DNA of 64,000 nucleotides from Pukyongiella litopenaei (GCF_003008555.2 NZ_CP043621.1:1-64000); one strand, 5' to 3'. Shown: positions 53,253 through 63,462, counted from the stretch's first letter. Notes: generated from the letters alone by a model not told the origin. Numbers and translations are program-made.

Positions 53253-54023
53253 TTGGCACTCTTCACGTCATTGGAACACTTGCACATTGAGATACTGGAC
53301 CTTCTGGCCTTTGCCACCCTGTTTGCCGCCTATTATCTCTACCAACCAATCACGGACTATATTCTGGGCGACGACATCAGCGCCAGAATGAAGCCTTGGC
53401 GTCTTGCATGGGCTCGCCAATTGCAATGGCGCGAAGAACGTATCACCGATGTAAGCCTCGTGCGTGGTCTGGTGTCAGGGGTGTCGTTCTTTGCCTCAAC
53501 TTCGGTTTTCATAATCAGTGGACTGGTTGCTTTGCTAAGTTTGGTGGGCCCCATCGCAGAGGCGATGCAAGCCTATCCAATTTTTCAGGGTGCTACCTTC
53601 GAACAAATCGCAATAAAAGTTCTCGCTTTGCAACTACTTGCCATCATTGCCTTCTTTAAATTCGGATGGTCAATGCGGCTGCACAGCTATTCGACATTGA
53701 TGATAGGGGCGATGCCGGCACCCCAAAAAGTCGGCACTACCGAGGCCGACGCAATCTCCGACCGGCTCGCTGAAATGAGCTTTCTGGCGTCCAAACACTT
53801 TCATGGCGGTATGCGAGCATACTACCTAGGGTTTGGCGCCCTGACCTGGTTTCTTTCGACCTTGTTGTTCTTCGTCACGTTGGCCTTGGTTTTGGTCGTA
53901 ATGATACGAAGAGACTATATGTCGAAGGCTTTTCGGTTGGCACAAGGCCCTCCTAACCTCGAGACTCTACTCACCAACTCATCTAGTCCACCAAATGAAG
54001 GAGTATCAAAAACATGCAAGTGA
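53253..54023 (+). CDS. DUF599 membrane protein
   Basis: 256 aa, about four transmembrane segments (ILDLLAFATLFAAYYLY, FFASTSVFIISGLVALLSLV, LALQLLAIIAFFKFGW, WFLSTLLFFVTLALVLVVMI). DUF599 family of unknown function. The only available upstream start is TTG 53253, without a clear ribosome site, so the exact start is uncertain. Divergent from the TetR operon. Confidence 0.72.
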   Translation: MALFTSLEHLHIEILDLLAFATLFAAYYLYQPITDYILGDDISARMKPWRLAWARQLQWREERITDVSLVRGLVSGVSFFASTSVFIISGLVALLSLVGPIAEAMQAYPIFQGATFEQIAIKVLALQLLAIIAFFKFGWSMRLHSYSTLMIGAMPAPQKVGTTEADAISDRLAEMSFLASKHFHGGMRAYYLGFGALTWFLSTLLFFVTLALVLVVMIRRDYMSKAFRLAQGPPNLETLLTNSSSPPNEGVSKTCK

Positions 54024-54256
54024 ACATCTCAATCGACCTAACCCCGGCTGAAGCGCGCGAAATGTTGGGACTGCCCAACGTGCAAAAGCTTCAGGAGGAG
54101 TGGCTGAAATCCATCGAGGACAAAATCATGTCGGAGGCGGCGAAGTTGTCGCCCGAAACGATCCTGAAGAGCTGGACTGCCGGTGCATCTTCCAATGTTG
54201 AAATGTTGACGAGTCTGATGAGCAACTTTGCCGGAGGGCTGACAAAACCCAAATAG
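54014..54256 (+). CDS. DUF6489-like small protein
   Basis: 80 aa. Pattern VNISIDLTPAEAREMLGLPNVQKLQEEW resembles DUF6489, a family often found beside phasin and PHA genes. It overlaps the DUF599 gene by 10 bp. GAAGGAG lies upstream of its ATG. Confidence 0.7.
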   Translation: MQVNISIDLTPAEAREMLGLPNVQKLQEEWLKSIEDKIMSEAAKLSPETILKSWTAGASSNVEMLTSLMSNFAGGLTKPK

Positions 54257-54306
54257 AATCCCGACACTGCACTTGAGGCCGCAGCCTTAGAGTTGGTGTC
54301 TCCGGA

Positions 54307-55212
54307 TTAGCACTTTGGCGACAGGTTTTGCGCGTCTTTCGTTGATCTTCTGGAGATTATCACTCCTGCGATCACGATGAAGACGCTGCCAAGGATTGCG
54401 GTGGGCGGAGGCGCTTCGCCGAACACGGCCCATCCTAGCACGACAGCAATCGGAATTTGAACATAGAGCATGGTGCTGACTTGCCCGATATTCTGTTGGG
54501 CCAAAATGAATGCGCGACCGACAAACACCAGGCCAGACACAGCAAAGAGTGCGCTTAGTTGAATCCAAAGGAGAGCTTCTAAAGACGGTACTTTGCGTTC
54601 GAAAAGAAGCCAATACGGGCCTGCAATTAAAAGCACACCGTTGACCGCGTAAAACGTATACCCTAGTGCTGTTGCTGCCTTGTTATTCGCTGCAATATAG
54701 GCATTGGTTGCCGAATTCATGAAAGCGGCTGCCACCGCAAAAAGCAGAGAAAATGACAACCCTTGTGCGTCGGGTTTAAGCACGAGCCACGTACCTATCA
54801 GGCACATCGCGAGGACCAGTAGCGTGCTCTTGGTCGCAGCTTCACCAAACAGGGCTACCCCGATCAAAAGCGCAAACACGGGCGAAAGCTGAAACAACAT
54901 AGCATGCTGCGCATAGGGATTGAGCGAAAGGCTGGTAATGTTCAGCCAAGACATCACCAATAGCAGAAGTGTTCGCACCAACAACGGCCATCGGTTGCGC
55001 GCGCTAAGGTGATGAGGAATGCCGCCATTCAGATGCGCAACCAACACCAGCAGAACGACCGTTAGCGGCCAAGCAAAGGTCAGCAATTCGGCGAAGCTGA
55101 CCCCTGCGCCCATCGAAAGCTTGATGAAAAAATCACCAAGTGTAAGTCCGGTCGCACCAAGTGCCATGAAGACAAATGCCGCGACCGGTGTTGTCCGGGA
55201 GCTTGACAACAT
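54307..55212 (-). CDS. EamA/DMT-family transporter
   Basis: About 301 aa with ten hydrophobic segments in two EamA repeats, the second ending IVIAGVIISRRS. ATG 55212 lies 7 bp after the acyl-CoA ligase stop and is chosen as coupled start; the frame opens further up in that gene. Exported compound unknown; last gene of the TRAP/ligase operon. Confidence 0.8.
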   Translation of the reverse strand: MLSSSRTTPVAAFVFMALGATGLTLGDFFIKLSMGAGVSFAELLTFAWPLTVVLLVLVAHLNGGIPHHLSARNRWPLLVRTLLLLVMSWLNITSLSLNPYAQHAMLFQLSPVFALLIGVALFGEAATKSTLLVLAMCLIGTWLVLKPDAQGLSFSLLFAVAAAFMNSATNAYIAANNKAATALGYTFYAVNGVLLIAGPYWLLFERKVPSLEALLWIQLSALFAVSGLVFVGRAFILAQQNIGQVSTMLYVQIPIAVVLGWAVFGEAPPPTAILGSVFIVIAGVIISRRSTKDAQNLSPKC

Positions 55213-55219
55213 CTCTAAA

Positions 55220-56845
55220 TCAGGCGTCGCGCAGTTCGCGCCGCAGAATTTTTCCGACACTGGACTTCGGCAGTTCTTTGACGAAGGTGATCTTGCGTGG
55301 TGTTTTGTAGGCAGTCATTTCCTTGCGGCAATGTGCGACGATTTCGTCAGCGGTCACGTCCCCGCCTGGCGCCTTTACCACAAACACGCTGATCGATTCC
55401 CCGGTTTTTTCATCCGGGATACCGATGCAGGCGCATTCGGCTACACCGTCAACCGCAGTTACAACCGCTTCAATCTCGTTCGGGAAGACGTTGAACCCTG
55501 ATACGATGATCATATCTTTCTTCCGGTCGACGATACGCAGATACCCCGCTTCGTCAAAAACACCAATATCACCCGTGCGGAAGTACCCGTCGACCGTAAA
55601 TGCCGACTCATTCGCATCCGGCTTGTTCCAGTACCCATCCATCACTTGCGGACCAGCTGCACAGATCTCACCGCGCTCACCGATTGGTGCTATTTTGTCG
55701 TCGTCATCAAGAAGCTTGATATCTGTTGACGGTGCGGGAAGCCCGCAGGACCCCGTAAACTCGGCCACATCATAAGGCACAATGGACAGGAGTGGGGAAG
55801 TCTCGGACAGGCCATAACCTTCGGTGATGTGTTGCCCGGTCAGTTTCTTCCAGTTGTTTGAAACCGTCTCGATAATCGCTGCGCCGCCACCGATCGAGAG
55901 TTTCAGCTTGGAGAAATCGACATCTTTCATGCCCGGATGCATGGCAAGACCGGCAAACATCGTGTTTACCGCAGGGAAGACAGTGACCCCGGCGTCTTTG
56001 ATGGCCGCAATGAAATCATCAACATCGCGAGGATTTGGGATAAGAATCAACCGACATCCAAGTGACATGTAAGCCAGCGACAGGGTCAGACCAAAGATGT
56101 GGTAAAGCGGCAGTGCTACGACCATCACCTCTTCGGTAGCAACACTGGCTTTGGGTAGGAACCCTTTGTACTGTTCCAGGTTGGCAACGACATTGCGATG
56201 TTTCAAAACCGCCCCTTTCGAGGGGCCCGTGGTGCCGCCCGTGTATTGGAAAAACAATAGGTCCTTACTTTTCAGGTCGACAGGTGAGTAGGCCATACCC
56301 GCGCCGGCGGTCAGAATATCTGAGAAAGCAACATATTGTTCCAAACGACAGTCCACTGGCGGGGTCGGAACCGTCGCCTCACATGCATCACCCAGCTCGA
56401 TGGTGATGACGTTCTCGACGGACGTATTGGACACGATCTCTGCCAGAACAGGTGTCGAACCATTGAAAATCATGATCGTTTCCGCACCGGAATCGTTGAG
56501 CTGATGCTCCAACTCGCGCGGTGTGTAGAGCGGATTCACGTTTACCTGGCACGCGCCGGCACGCAGGATGCCCAGCATGGCGACGGGGAATGCGAATATG
56601 TTGGGGCACATCAACGCGATGCGATCCCCTTTCTTTACGCCCATTTTGTTTTGCAGATAGGCGGCGACCGCACGCGATTTCTCTTCGAACTCACCATAAG
56701 TCATGCTCTTGCCAAAGCACTCGAAGGCGACGTGGTCCTTGTATTTCTCAGCGGCCTCTTCGAACATCGCGACAATCGACGGGTATGCGTCGGGATTGAT
56801 TTCTTCCGGGACATCCGCATCGTAGGTTTTGAGCCAGTGTTTCAT
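55220..56845 (-). CDS. fadD: long-chain acyl-CoA synthetase
   Basis: 541 aa AMP-forming ligase. AMP-binding motif YTGGTTGPSKGAVLKH, GYGLSETSP, then YFRTGDIGVFDEAGYLRIVDRKKDMIIVSGFNVFPNEIE and PKSSVGKILRREL (C-terminal lysine). ATG 56845 overlaps the serine hydrolase stop by 4 bp (ATGA) and has AGGAGG upstream. It would activate a fatty or other carboxylic acid for beta-oxidation or PHA synthesis. Confidence 0.9.
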   Translation of the reverse strand: MKHWLKTYDADVPEEINPDAYPSIVAMFEEAAEKYKDHVAFECFGKSMTYGEFEEKSRAVAAYLQNKMGVKKGDRIALMCPNIFAFPVAMLGILRAGACQVNVNPLYTPRELEHQLNDSGAETIMIFNGSTPVLAEIVSNTSVENVITIELGDACEATVPTPPVDCRLEQYVAFSDILTAGAGMAYSPVDLKSKDLLFFQYTGGTTGPSKGAVLKHRNVVANLEQYKGFLPKASVATEEVMVVALPLYHIFGLTLSLAYMSLGCRLILIPNPRDVDDFIAAIKDAGVTVFPAVNTMFAGLAMHPGMKDVDFSKLKLSIGGGAAIIETVSNNWKKLTGQHITEGYGLSETSPLLSIVPYDVAEFTGSCGLPAPSTDIKLLDDDDKIAPIGERGEICAAGPQVMDGYWNKPDANESAFTVDGYFRTGDIGVFDEAGYLRIVDRKKDMIIVSGFNVFPNEIEAVVTAVDGVAECACIGIPDEKTGESISVFVVKAPGGDVTADEIVAHCRKEMTAYKTPRKITFVKELPKSSVGKILRRELRDA

Positions 56846-58101
56846 TGGTTTCCTCCTGATTGATTTTGGTCACAGAGTGCTGCAGAAAGCGCACGATTTG
56901 CTCGTACAACCCGTTTGAAGCTCGGGCGCCGCGCATTCGAAGTGGAATTTGGGCTTGAGAAGCTGGCGATTACTGTATTCGCCGCTTTGTTTACATAGAT
57001 CATTTGGCCGTAGATCCCGATTGCTGCCCGCTCTCCTCGTTTGGCATCGCAAACCCACCAAAAGCTGCGATAACCTTCAAAATCGGGCATGTAAGCGGCG
57101 TCAGTTTCATCCGCGAAAGTGCTTTTGTTCCATGCCGAACGGTCTTGGTCCGTGAGCGCAAAGGTGTCGGCTAGCCAAGATTGATCAAGGACTTGCGTAT
57201 CGCCGACGCGGCCTTCATTCAGAGCCATCAGACCAAAACGCGCCGCATCCCTAAGAGTCGAATTGAATCCACCGGTTGCAATCGGGTTAAACTCGACATC
57301 GCAAGACAGAAAGGCGTCATGCTCCGTTTGGAGTTTCGACCACAGATTTTGCTGGATGAACTCGGCCAATGGCACGCCCGAGACCACTTCGATCACCCAG
57401 CCAATAACATCGACATTCGGCGAGTGATACTCGTAGGTTGTACCGTGTTCGACATCTGCATTGGCCCGGAAACTTGGCAAGAAAGCTCGTGCCCCGCGAG
57501 GTGTCTTGTCTTGCTGAGGATCGATTTGCATCAGATCCCACGCCGGTACGAGACCCAGCCTTCGAAAATACTCAAAATGAACTGAGCCAGGAGCCAGCTG
57601 CTCATAGTCTTCTGAGAAATCGAGCGCGGTCACCATGTTGAGAACCTGACGCAGGCTGGAGCGGGCAAAGGTGCTTTCTTCCAGTTCCGGAACGTAATCG
57701 GCAGGGGACTTGTTCAGATCCACACCATAGTCACTGACCAGAATGCCAAAGATCGACCCGATGATTGACTTGGTTGCAGACGCCCACATGTGTTTATCCT
57801 GAGCCCTGAATGCACCAAAGTAGGATTCGTTGAGCACCTTGCCATCTTTGACGACGATGTACCCATCGACGCTGTCTCCTTTCAGAGCGTCCAGCAACGA
57901 CACTGTTTCACCCTGATGTTCGAACTGAAACGTTTCGATATCGTTTCTGGGTTCTGCTCGAAGCTCCGAAACTGACCCGGCCCGGGCCACATCAATGGTT
58001 GGCATAAAGCTGAAGTGGCTAAGCGCCCATTTGATGTGATCCGGTTCGCGCCAGTTGTTCAACGTGATATGTGGTGGTTTAAACGAGGACTGTTCTGCCA
58101 T
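56842..58101 (-). CDS. beta-lactamase-fold serine hydrolase (NylB/EstB-like)
   Basis: About 419 aa. S-x-x-K motif SATK (108-111), a mid-protein Y-x-S-like YEYHSPNVDVIGW, and an HTG-like region near IGIYGQMIYVN. Nylon-oligomer hydrolase and esterase EstB relatives belong here, acting on amides or esters. ATG 58101 follows GGAGAG; the longer frame to 58140 overlaps the TRAP gene. May hydrolyse an ester taken up by the TRAP system. Confidence 0.8.
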   Translation of the reverse strand: MAEQSSFKPPHITLNNWREPDHIKWALSHFSFMPTIDVARAGSVSELRAEPRNDIETFQFEHQGETVSLLDALKGDSVDGYIVVKDGKVLNESYFGAFRAQDKHMWASATKSIIGSIFGILVSDYGVDLNKSPADYVPELEESTFARSSLRQVLNMVTALDFSEDYEQLAPGSVHFEYFRRLGLVPAWDLMQIDPQQDKTPRGARAFLPSFRANADVEHGTTYEYHSPNVDVIGWVIEVVSGVPLAEFIQQNLWSKLQTEHDAFLSCDVEFNPIATGGFNSTLRDAARFGLMALNEGRVGDTQVLDQSWLADTFALTDQDRSAWNKSTFADETDAAYMPDFEGYRSFWWVCDAKRGERAAIGIYGQMIYVNKAANTVIASFSSPNSTSNARRPSFKRVVRANRALSAALCDQNQSGGNQ

Positions 58102-58124
58102 AAAACTCTCCGTTCGCAAAAGGG

Positions 58125-59387
58125 TTAGCTGACCAGCCACAGCGAAAGCTGCGGCACGAACGAAATGACCAGCAGTCCAATCAACATGATCGCAATGAAG
58201 GGTAGAACACCGCGCACAATCAGTCCGAACGGTTCCCTGAACGCTGTCATGGCAATGATCAAGTTCAATCCAACTGGCGGCGTCAGCAGTCCGATTTCAA
58301 GATTCACGGTCATGATGATGCCGAGGTGAACCGGGTCGATCCCGTAGGTTTCGCCCATCTGGAGCAACAGAGGCGCCAGTACAAGAATGGCAGACGCCAT
58401 GTCCATGACGCAGCCAACGACCAGCAACAAGCCATTCATCAACAGCAAGAACGTGGTGCGGCTTTCGACGAAACCTGAAATCCAGGCGGCAAGCTGGGCA
58501 GGGACCTGTTCGGACGTCAGCAGCAGGTTAATGCTCAGAGCGATTGCCAAAAGCGGAAACAGCGAACCCATCATGGTGGTGGTGTCAAGCGCTGTGTCGT
58601 AAAGATCCTTAAGCGTCAGCTCCTTGTGAACAAACCGCTCGACGATAAGCGAATACCCCAGGGCAACGGCGGCACTTTCAGTAGGCGAGAAGTACCCCGA
58701 GTAGATCCCTCCAAGAAGGATGACAGGCATGAGCATGGACCACACACCTTCTTTCATCGCCTCTGCCAATTCGCGGAGAGAGAAAGTTTGCCGCGCGATA
58801 TGGCGATTGACAAACACCGTGTAGCTACCAAGCAGAATGGTCAGAAAAAGACCTGGCAAAATGCCTGCGGTAAAAAGCTCAACGATAGATGTTTCCGTGA
58901 CGATCCCATAAAGGATCATGGGGATTGACGGTGGAATGATGACACCAAGAGTGCCACCCGTTGCGAGGGCGCCAAGTGCAAACCCTTTCGAGTACCCGTC
59001 TTTCACCAGCGCCGGGTAAGCGATCGAACCGACAGCAATCAGAGTCACCGCAGACGATCCCGAGATGGCTGCAAATACCGCGCAGGTTAGGATAGTCGCC
59101 AGCGCCATGCCGCCCGGCACCGGCGCCGTGATCGCGCGCATCACCCGTATCAGGCGTGCGGCGATAGCCCCCTTACCCATGACTGAGCCGCAGAGCAAAA
59201 AGAGCGGAATTGACAGAAGAACTTCCTTGTCGATGGCGCCCCACATGTCCTCGATGATGTAGACAAGTTCTCCATCACCCCAGAACCAGTGAACATAAGC
59301 ACCGACCGCCAACAGAATAGCCGCGATGTTTACCCGAAGCGAAAGCGCCCCCAAAATCAGCGCGATCAAACCAATAGAATATGTCAT
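58125..59387 (-). CDS. dctM: TRAP transporter large permease
   Basis: 420 aa with about 12 membrane segments of the DctM family (LALIALILGALSLRV, FAAISGSSAVTLIAVGSIAYPALV, ALGALATGGTLGVIIPPSIPMILYG, LAPLLLQMGETYGIDPVHLGIIM, PVGLNLIIA). It overlaps dctQ by 4 bp. Confidence 0.93.
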   Translation of the reverse strand: MTYSIGLIALILGALSLRVNIAAILLAVGAYVHWFWGDGELVYIIEDMWGAIDKEVLLSIPLFLLCGSVMGKGAIAARLIRVMRAITAPVPGGMALATILTCAVFAAISGSSAVTLIAVGSIAYPALVKDGYSKGFALGALATGGTLGVIIPPSIPMILYGIVTETSIVELFTAGILPGLFLTILLGSYTVFVNRHIARQTFSLRELAEAMKEGVWSMLMPVILLGGIYSGYFSPTESAAVALGYSLIVERFVHKELTLKDLYDTALDTTTMMGSLFPLLAIALSINLLLTSEQVPAQLAAWISGFVESRTTFLLLMNGLLLVVGCVMDMASAILVLAPLLLQMGETYGIDPVHLGIIMTVNLEIGLLTPPVGLNLIIAMTAFREPFGLIVRGVLPFIAIMLIGLLVISFVPQLSLWLVS

Positions 59388-59878
59388 TCCAACGCCTCCT
59401 CGGGACGAAGTTCCGGATCAAGAGCAAAGATCAAGTAGCGCAGTGCAGTTGAGAAAAACGCGTAAGGTACAATGATCTGGATGTACCAAAGCGGAATTTT
59501 GATTACCCTGGCAAGATCGCCATATTCGATGGCTTCGAGCATGAACTGAGCGCCAATGATTGCGAAACTTCCAAAAATCAGCGCCATAAGAACCGAACCG
59601 ATGCGTTCGGCCAGTTTGGCTTTGACTTCTGGAATGACCCAATCCATAAAGTGCGGACGCAGATGTCGCCCTCGCGACGCGGCCAGACCAAGGCCCAGAA
59701 AGCCGATCACGATCATCAGATAGACCGAAATACGTTGTGCACCCCAGATTGAACCAAAGCCGAACTCACGCATGGCCACGTCAACCAGAAGTAACCCTGC
59801 GATGACAATATATGCCGAAACCGAGACAGCGGCTTCTACCGCAAAGAGTATCGACAAAACGCGTTTATTGACCCCCAT
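59384..59878 (-). CDS. dctQ: TRAP transporter small permease
   Basis: 164 aa, four membrane segments with the DctQ pattern (ISVYLMIVIGFLGLGLAASRGRHLRPHFMD). ATG 59878 chosen because GGGAGGGG lies 5 bp upstream. Confidence 0.9.
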   Translation of the reverse strand: MGVNKRVLSILFAVEAAVSVSAYIVIAGLLLVDVAMREFGFGSIWGAQRISVYLMIVIGFLGLGLAASRGRHLRPHFMDWVIPEVKAKLAERIGSVLMALIFGSFAIIGAQFMLEAIEYGDLARVIKIPLWYIQIIVPYAFFSTALRYLIFALDPELRPEEALE

Positions 59879-60041
59879 TTTCCCCTCCCAAAATGTTTGC
59901 CAGAGAACCACATCAAACCGAAATATGACCCCAATCTACCCGTAGGTGAGCCACCGAACGCAATTTGACTTGGTGTTTGGACGCAGGATGACCAGATCAG
60001 GCCAGTCACCCTGTAATTCTAAAGGAAGCTGCAGCAGCCTG

Positions 60042-61049
60042 TCATTCACCGCATGCTTCTTTTGCGGCAAGGACTTTCGGCCACATTTCTTCGGCTTCGG
60101 CGCCCAACTGTTTGACCATAGTCGGCCAGTTGGGCTCGACTTTGGCCTTCCATGCCGCACGCTCTTCGTCTGTCAGGCGATGAACACTACCGCCCCCTTC
60201 TTCATGCTTGCCGATCAAGAATGCATCTACACCGGCAACCCCTTTGCGCAGCATCTCAATGGGCGGAACAGCATCCATCAAGATTTTTTGTTCTTCCTCA
60301 GTTAGCCTGCTCCATGTTTTCTTGCCCATCAGAACCGCACCAGCCTGGTGCGAGTGATTTGTAAGTGTCAAGTGCGGCGCAACTTTGTTGAGGCCAAACG
60401 CCACATAGGAAATTCCAACCGACTCACCACCTTGAACCAGGCCCGTCTGAAGCGCAGCCGGGGTATCGGCATAGGGGATTTCGATGCCGTTCGCCCTCGC
60501 TGAGCCCATCATTACGCGCGACATCGCGTGCGGCGCGACTCGGATTTTGTATCCTTCAGCGTCGCTCACATCCGACAGATCATCCTGACCGTAAACCTGA
60601 ACCCAGCCGTTTTCAGCCCAGCTGATGAGATGAAAATTGTCAGCCAACAATGCCTCGAAATCGCCTCCCAATTGCGTATCCCAAACACAATAGACGGTCT
60701 CGGCTTTCTCAAACAGGAAAGGCGTACTCATCAACGCTGTGGCCGGCTCCTTCTCTGTCATTGGAGCCGCGGAAAACACGCCCACATCAATGCGCCCACG
60801 CGCGACTTTGTTCCAAACTTCAAGCTCGGGCCCAAGTTGCGCACTCGGAAAAATCTGAAGTTCAATTTCACCGTTGCTGGCTTCTTCAACGCCCTTTTTC
60901 CACTCGGCAATCCAGTCAAACCACGGCGTACCTTCCGGCGCGAGGGTCGCTACTTTCAGCTCAGTCTTTGCTTCGACGCCACCTGCTCCAAACACTGCAA
61001 CAAACGTGGCCATAGCTGCACCAAGCAAAGTGCTATTCAAAGTTTTCAT
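60042..61049 (-). CDS. dctP: TRAP transporter solute-binding protein
   Basis: 335 aa, signal peptide of about 27 residues (LLGAAMATFVAVFGAGGVEA), then the DctP fold (KVATLAPEGTPWFDWIAEWKKGV, GRIDVGVFSAAPM). ATG 61049 with GGGAGGA upstream. Substrates of TRAP systems are organic acids; with the acyl-CoA ligase downstream a carboxylate that is fed to PHA metabolism is plausible. Its promoter region holds a TetR operator-like site. Confidence 0.92.
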   Translation of the reverse strand: MKTLNSTLLGAAMATFVAVFGAGGVEAKTELKVATLAPEGTPWFDWIAEWKKGVEEASNGEIELQIFPSAQLGPELEVWNKVARGRIDVGVFSAAPMTEKEPATALMSTPFLFEKAETVYCVWDTQLGGDFEALLADNFHLISWAENGWVQVYGQDDLSDVSDAEGYKIRVAPHAMSRVMMGSARANGIEIPYADTPAALQTGLVQGGESVGISYVAFGLNKVAPHLTLTNHSHQAGAVLMGKKTWSRLTEEEQKILMDAVPPIEMLRKGVAGVDAFLIGKHEEGGGSVHRLTDEERAAWKAKVEPNWPTMVKQLGAEAEEMWPKVLAAKEACGE

Positions 61050-61153
61050 GTCTTCCTCCCGTTTCCAATGGGCCTGAGCCCGTCGCACAACGCGGCTTCG
61101 CCTCCCTTTTGTCCAGGCAGTAGCATCGCTGCGTCTACCTTCATCTACATTAT

Positions 61154-61175
61154 TAGAATTTTAATTTCAATTCTA
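61154..61175. promoter_or_regulatory. TetR operator-like site C (TRAP operon)
   Basis: TAGAATT (61154-61160) and AATTCTA (61169-61175) bracket an 8-bp spacer; TAGAATTTTAATTTCA matches the shared consensus in 13 of 16 positions. It is 105-126 bp upstream of dctP. No gene is seen between 61050 and 61312. Confidence 0.5.
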
Positions 61176-61312
61176 TATTTTTTCTTGGCCGTGTGTTACG
61201 TCGCGTCAAGAAGTTAGTCAGTGAGATGATCCTCGCCCCGCCTTTCCGCTTGCCCGCAGTCGTCATTGACAACCAACGAGCAAGCGGCATTGGTCTGCGT
61301 CAAACCAACCAA

Positions 61313-61790
61313 TCAGGCAGCGGCTGGTTCAACTGCTTGTTTTGACTTGCTTTTGCGCCACAACACAAAGGGCACCGCGATGAAATACATGATCGCGCCG
61401 TAGACCGCGGAGGGAACACCGAAGGTCGAAATGCCGGTGGCACCATCAATAAGCTGCGCTGCAACGATCGCGCCGACAGCCACACCAAGTGTCCCGTTTT
61501 GAATGCCCGATTCAATGGCGATCGTTGAACCGTCTCTCGGGTCGAGACCCATCGCACGCCCAGACATCAGACCAAGCGAAAGCATGATCACCATGAGAAC
61601 GATGACCGCAGCGCCCATCGTCGCAAAATTGTCAGTAATGACCTGCATGTTTGCGGCAATCGCGGCCACGATGATCACGGCAAAGAATACCACCGCAAGA
61701 ACCGACAAAGCACCCGAAATGCGTTCAACAAGCGTTGGTGCAATTGCGGTGAGCACCACACCCAGTGCGACTGGAAGAACAGTCAGAGGC
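61313..61790 (-). pseudogene. bile acid:sodium symporter (BASS) family, C-terminal part
   Basis: Four to five hydrophobic helices with VVFFAVIIVAAIAANMQ and the family-type IAIESGIQNGTLGVAVGA (second crossing motif), then a normal C-terminus. The N-terminal half is missing; the frame runs into IS21-family sequence at about 61791. Confidence 0.8.
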
Positions 61791-62276
61791 GCGCGCGTAG
61801 AACCGGATTTTCTCGACCAGACGGCCTTCGCGTTCGGCCTTTGACATCGCCTCGACCAGTTCGGCCAGGGTTGCCCGGTAGACGCTCTTGCCCTTCTTGA
61901 CCGCGGCCACCCCGAGCGCCGTGGCCAGATGGCTCTTGCCTGTGCCCGGTGGCCCGAGGAAGTGAACCACTTCGGCGCGGGTGACGAAGTCCAGCTGCGC
62001 CAGCGCCATGATCCGGTCCCGGTCCAGCGACGGCTGGAAGGTGAAGTCGAAGCTTTCGAGCGTTTTCGGCGGTGTCAGCCGGGCCGTCGTCAGCGCCACG
62101 CCGACCCTGCGGTCCTCGCGGCAGTTGAATTCTTCCGAGAGCAAGCCGTCGATGGCTTCGATGGCGCCGATCTCTCCTTTTTCGAGACGCTGGACAGTGT
62201 GATCCAGCATCTCCAGCGCGCGCGGCATCCTGAGGCCAAGAAGACTGGCGCGGATATTGTCGACCAGCCCGCTCAT
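61791..62276 (-). pseudogene. IstB-like ATPase, C-terminus lost
   Basis: About 160 residues with Walker A GPPGTGKSHLA and upstream helices; it breaks off before Walker B at the BASS junction. A different lineage from the IS21 at 20.5-23 kb. Confidence 0.88.
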
Positions 62277-63462
62277 GATGCGGCTCCGGCCAGACGGCGG
62301 CCGACGGCCCCGTAGAAGTCGAGCGGGCGACGGCCGACGCCGATCGGCGCGGGCGGTTTCGGCGCCCGAACCGGGGGTGCCTTTCTGTGGCTCGGGTCAA
62401 CGCGGCGCCGGTTCTTGCCCTCGATCACGGGATGACTGGCGATCTGCACGCCGTCCTCGAATATCCGCAGCTCGGTCACATGATGCTGGACCTCCAGCGT
62501 GCGGCGGCGTGTGGTGTCCGGCACGGAATAGAGGTTGCCGCCGACGGAGATCATGCCCTCCTTGCTCACACGCCGCTCGATGGTCAGCACCGCGCTGTAC
62601 GGGTTGGCGGGCAGAGGACGAAGCGCAGGCTGTTCCTCGACAAAAGCCTCATCGACCACGCGGCCTATCGTGGCGTGGACTCGCGGGTTCGCGATCTCGG
62701 TGCACCAGGCGTCGAACTGCGCGTTCAGATCGTCCAGGTTCCGGAACGTCCGGCCAAGAAAGAAGTCCTGGCGGATATAGCGGAACGGCCGCTCGACCTT
62801 GCCCTTCGTCTTTGCCCGGTACGGCTGGCAAGCGCGCGGCGCGGCATCGTAATGCGCGAGGAGCGAGACGAGCGAGGCATTGTAGGTCACAACCCCGTCG
62901 GTGCTCTCCCCGATCACCGCCGTCTTCATCCGGTCATACAGGACCTCCTCCGGCGCCCCGCCCATGGCGTCGAAAGCCGCAACATGGCACCGCATCACGG
63001 TCTGCAGATTCTGACTGGCGCAGAACCGGCCCCAGAGCCAGCGCGAATGGCCGAGCACCATCGAGAACAGCCAGACCTTGCGGACAACGCCGGGCTCATC
63101 TGTGAACTCCACGGCAAACTCGGCAAAATCCACCTGCGCCTGCTTGCCGGGAGGCGTCTCGAACCGCCGCTCGAACTGTGCCTGCTTGGCAGGGCGCACC
63201 TCGCGGACAAAGTCTTTCACCGACGTATACCCGCCCTCGTAGCCACGCTCCCGGATCTCGCGCAACAGGCGCTTCGCCGTCAGGTCGGGAAAGGCGCAAA
63301 GGCGCTCCCGAAGATATTGCTCAAACGGATCGATAACCCGGTCGCGCGGCGCCCGCGGCGAATAAACCGGCGCCTCAAGTCCGCGCGCCAGATATTTCCT
63401 CACAGTCTTCCGGTCGAGGCCCGTTTGCCGCGCGATCGCGCTGACACCGAGCCCCGTGCTCG
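62273..63462 (-). pseudogene. IstA-like transposase, N-terminus lost
   Basis: About 390 residues: IARQTGLDRKTVRKYL (HTH), QVDFAEFAVEF, VLYDRMKTAV, KGKVERPFRYIR (catalytic D, D, E), ISVGGNLYSVP. The first ~30 residues are missing; resemblance stops near 63462. It overlaps istB by 4 bp as in intact IS21 elements. Confidence 0.85.
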
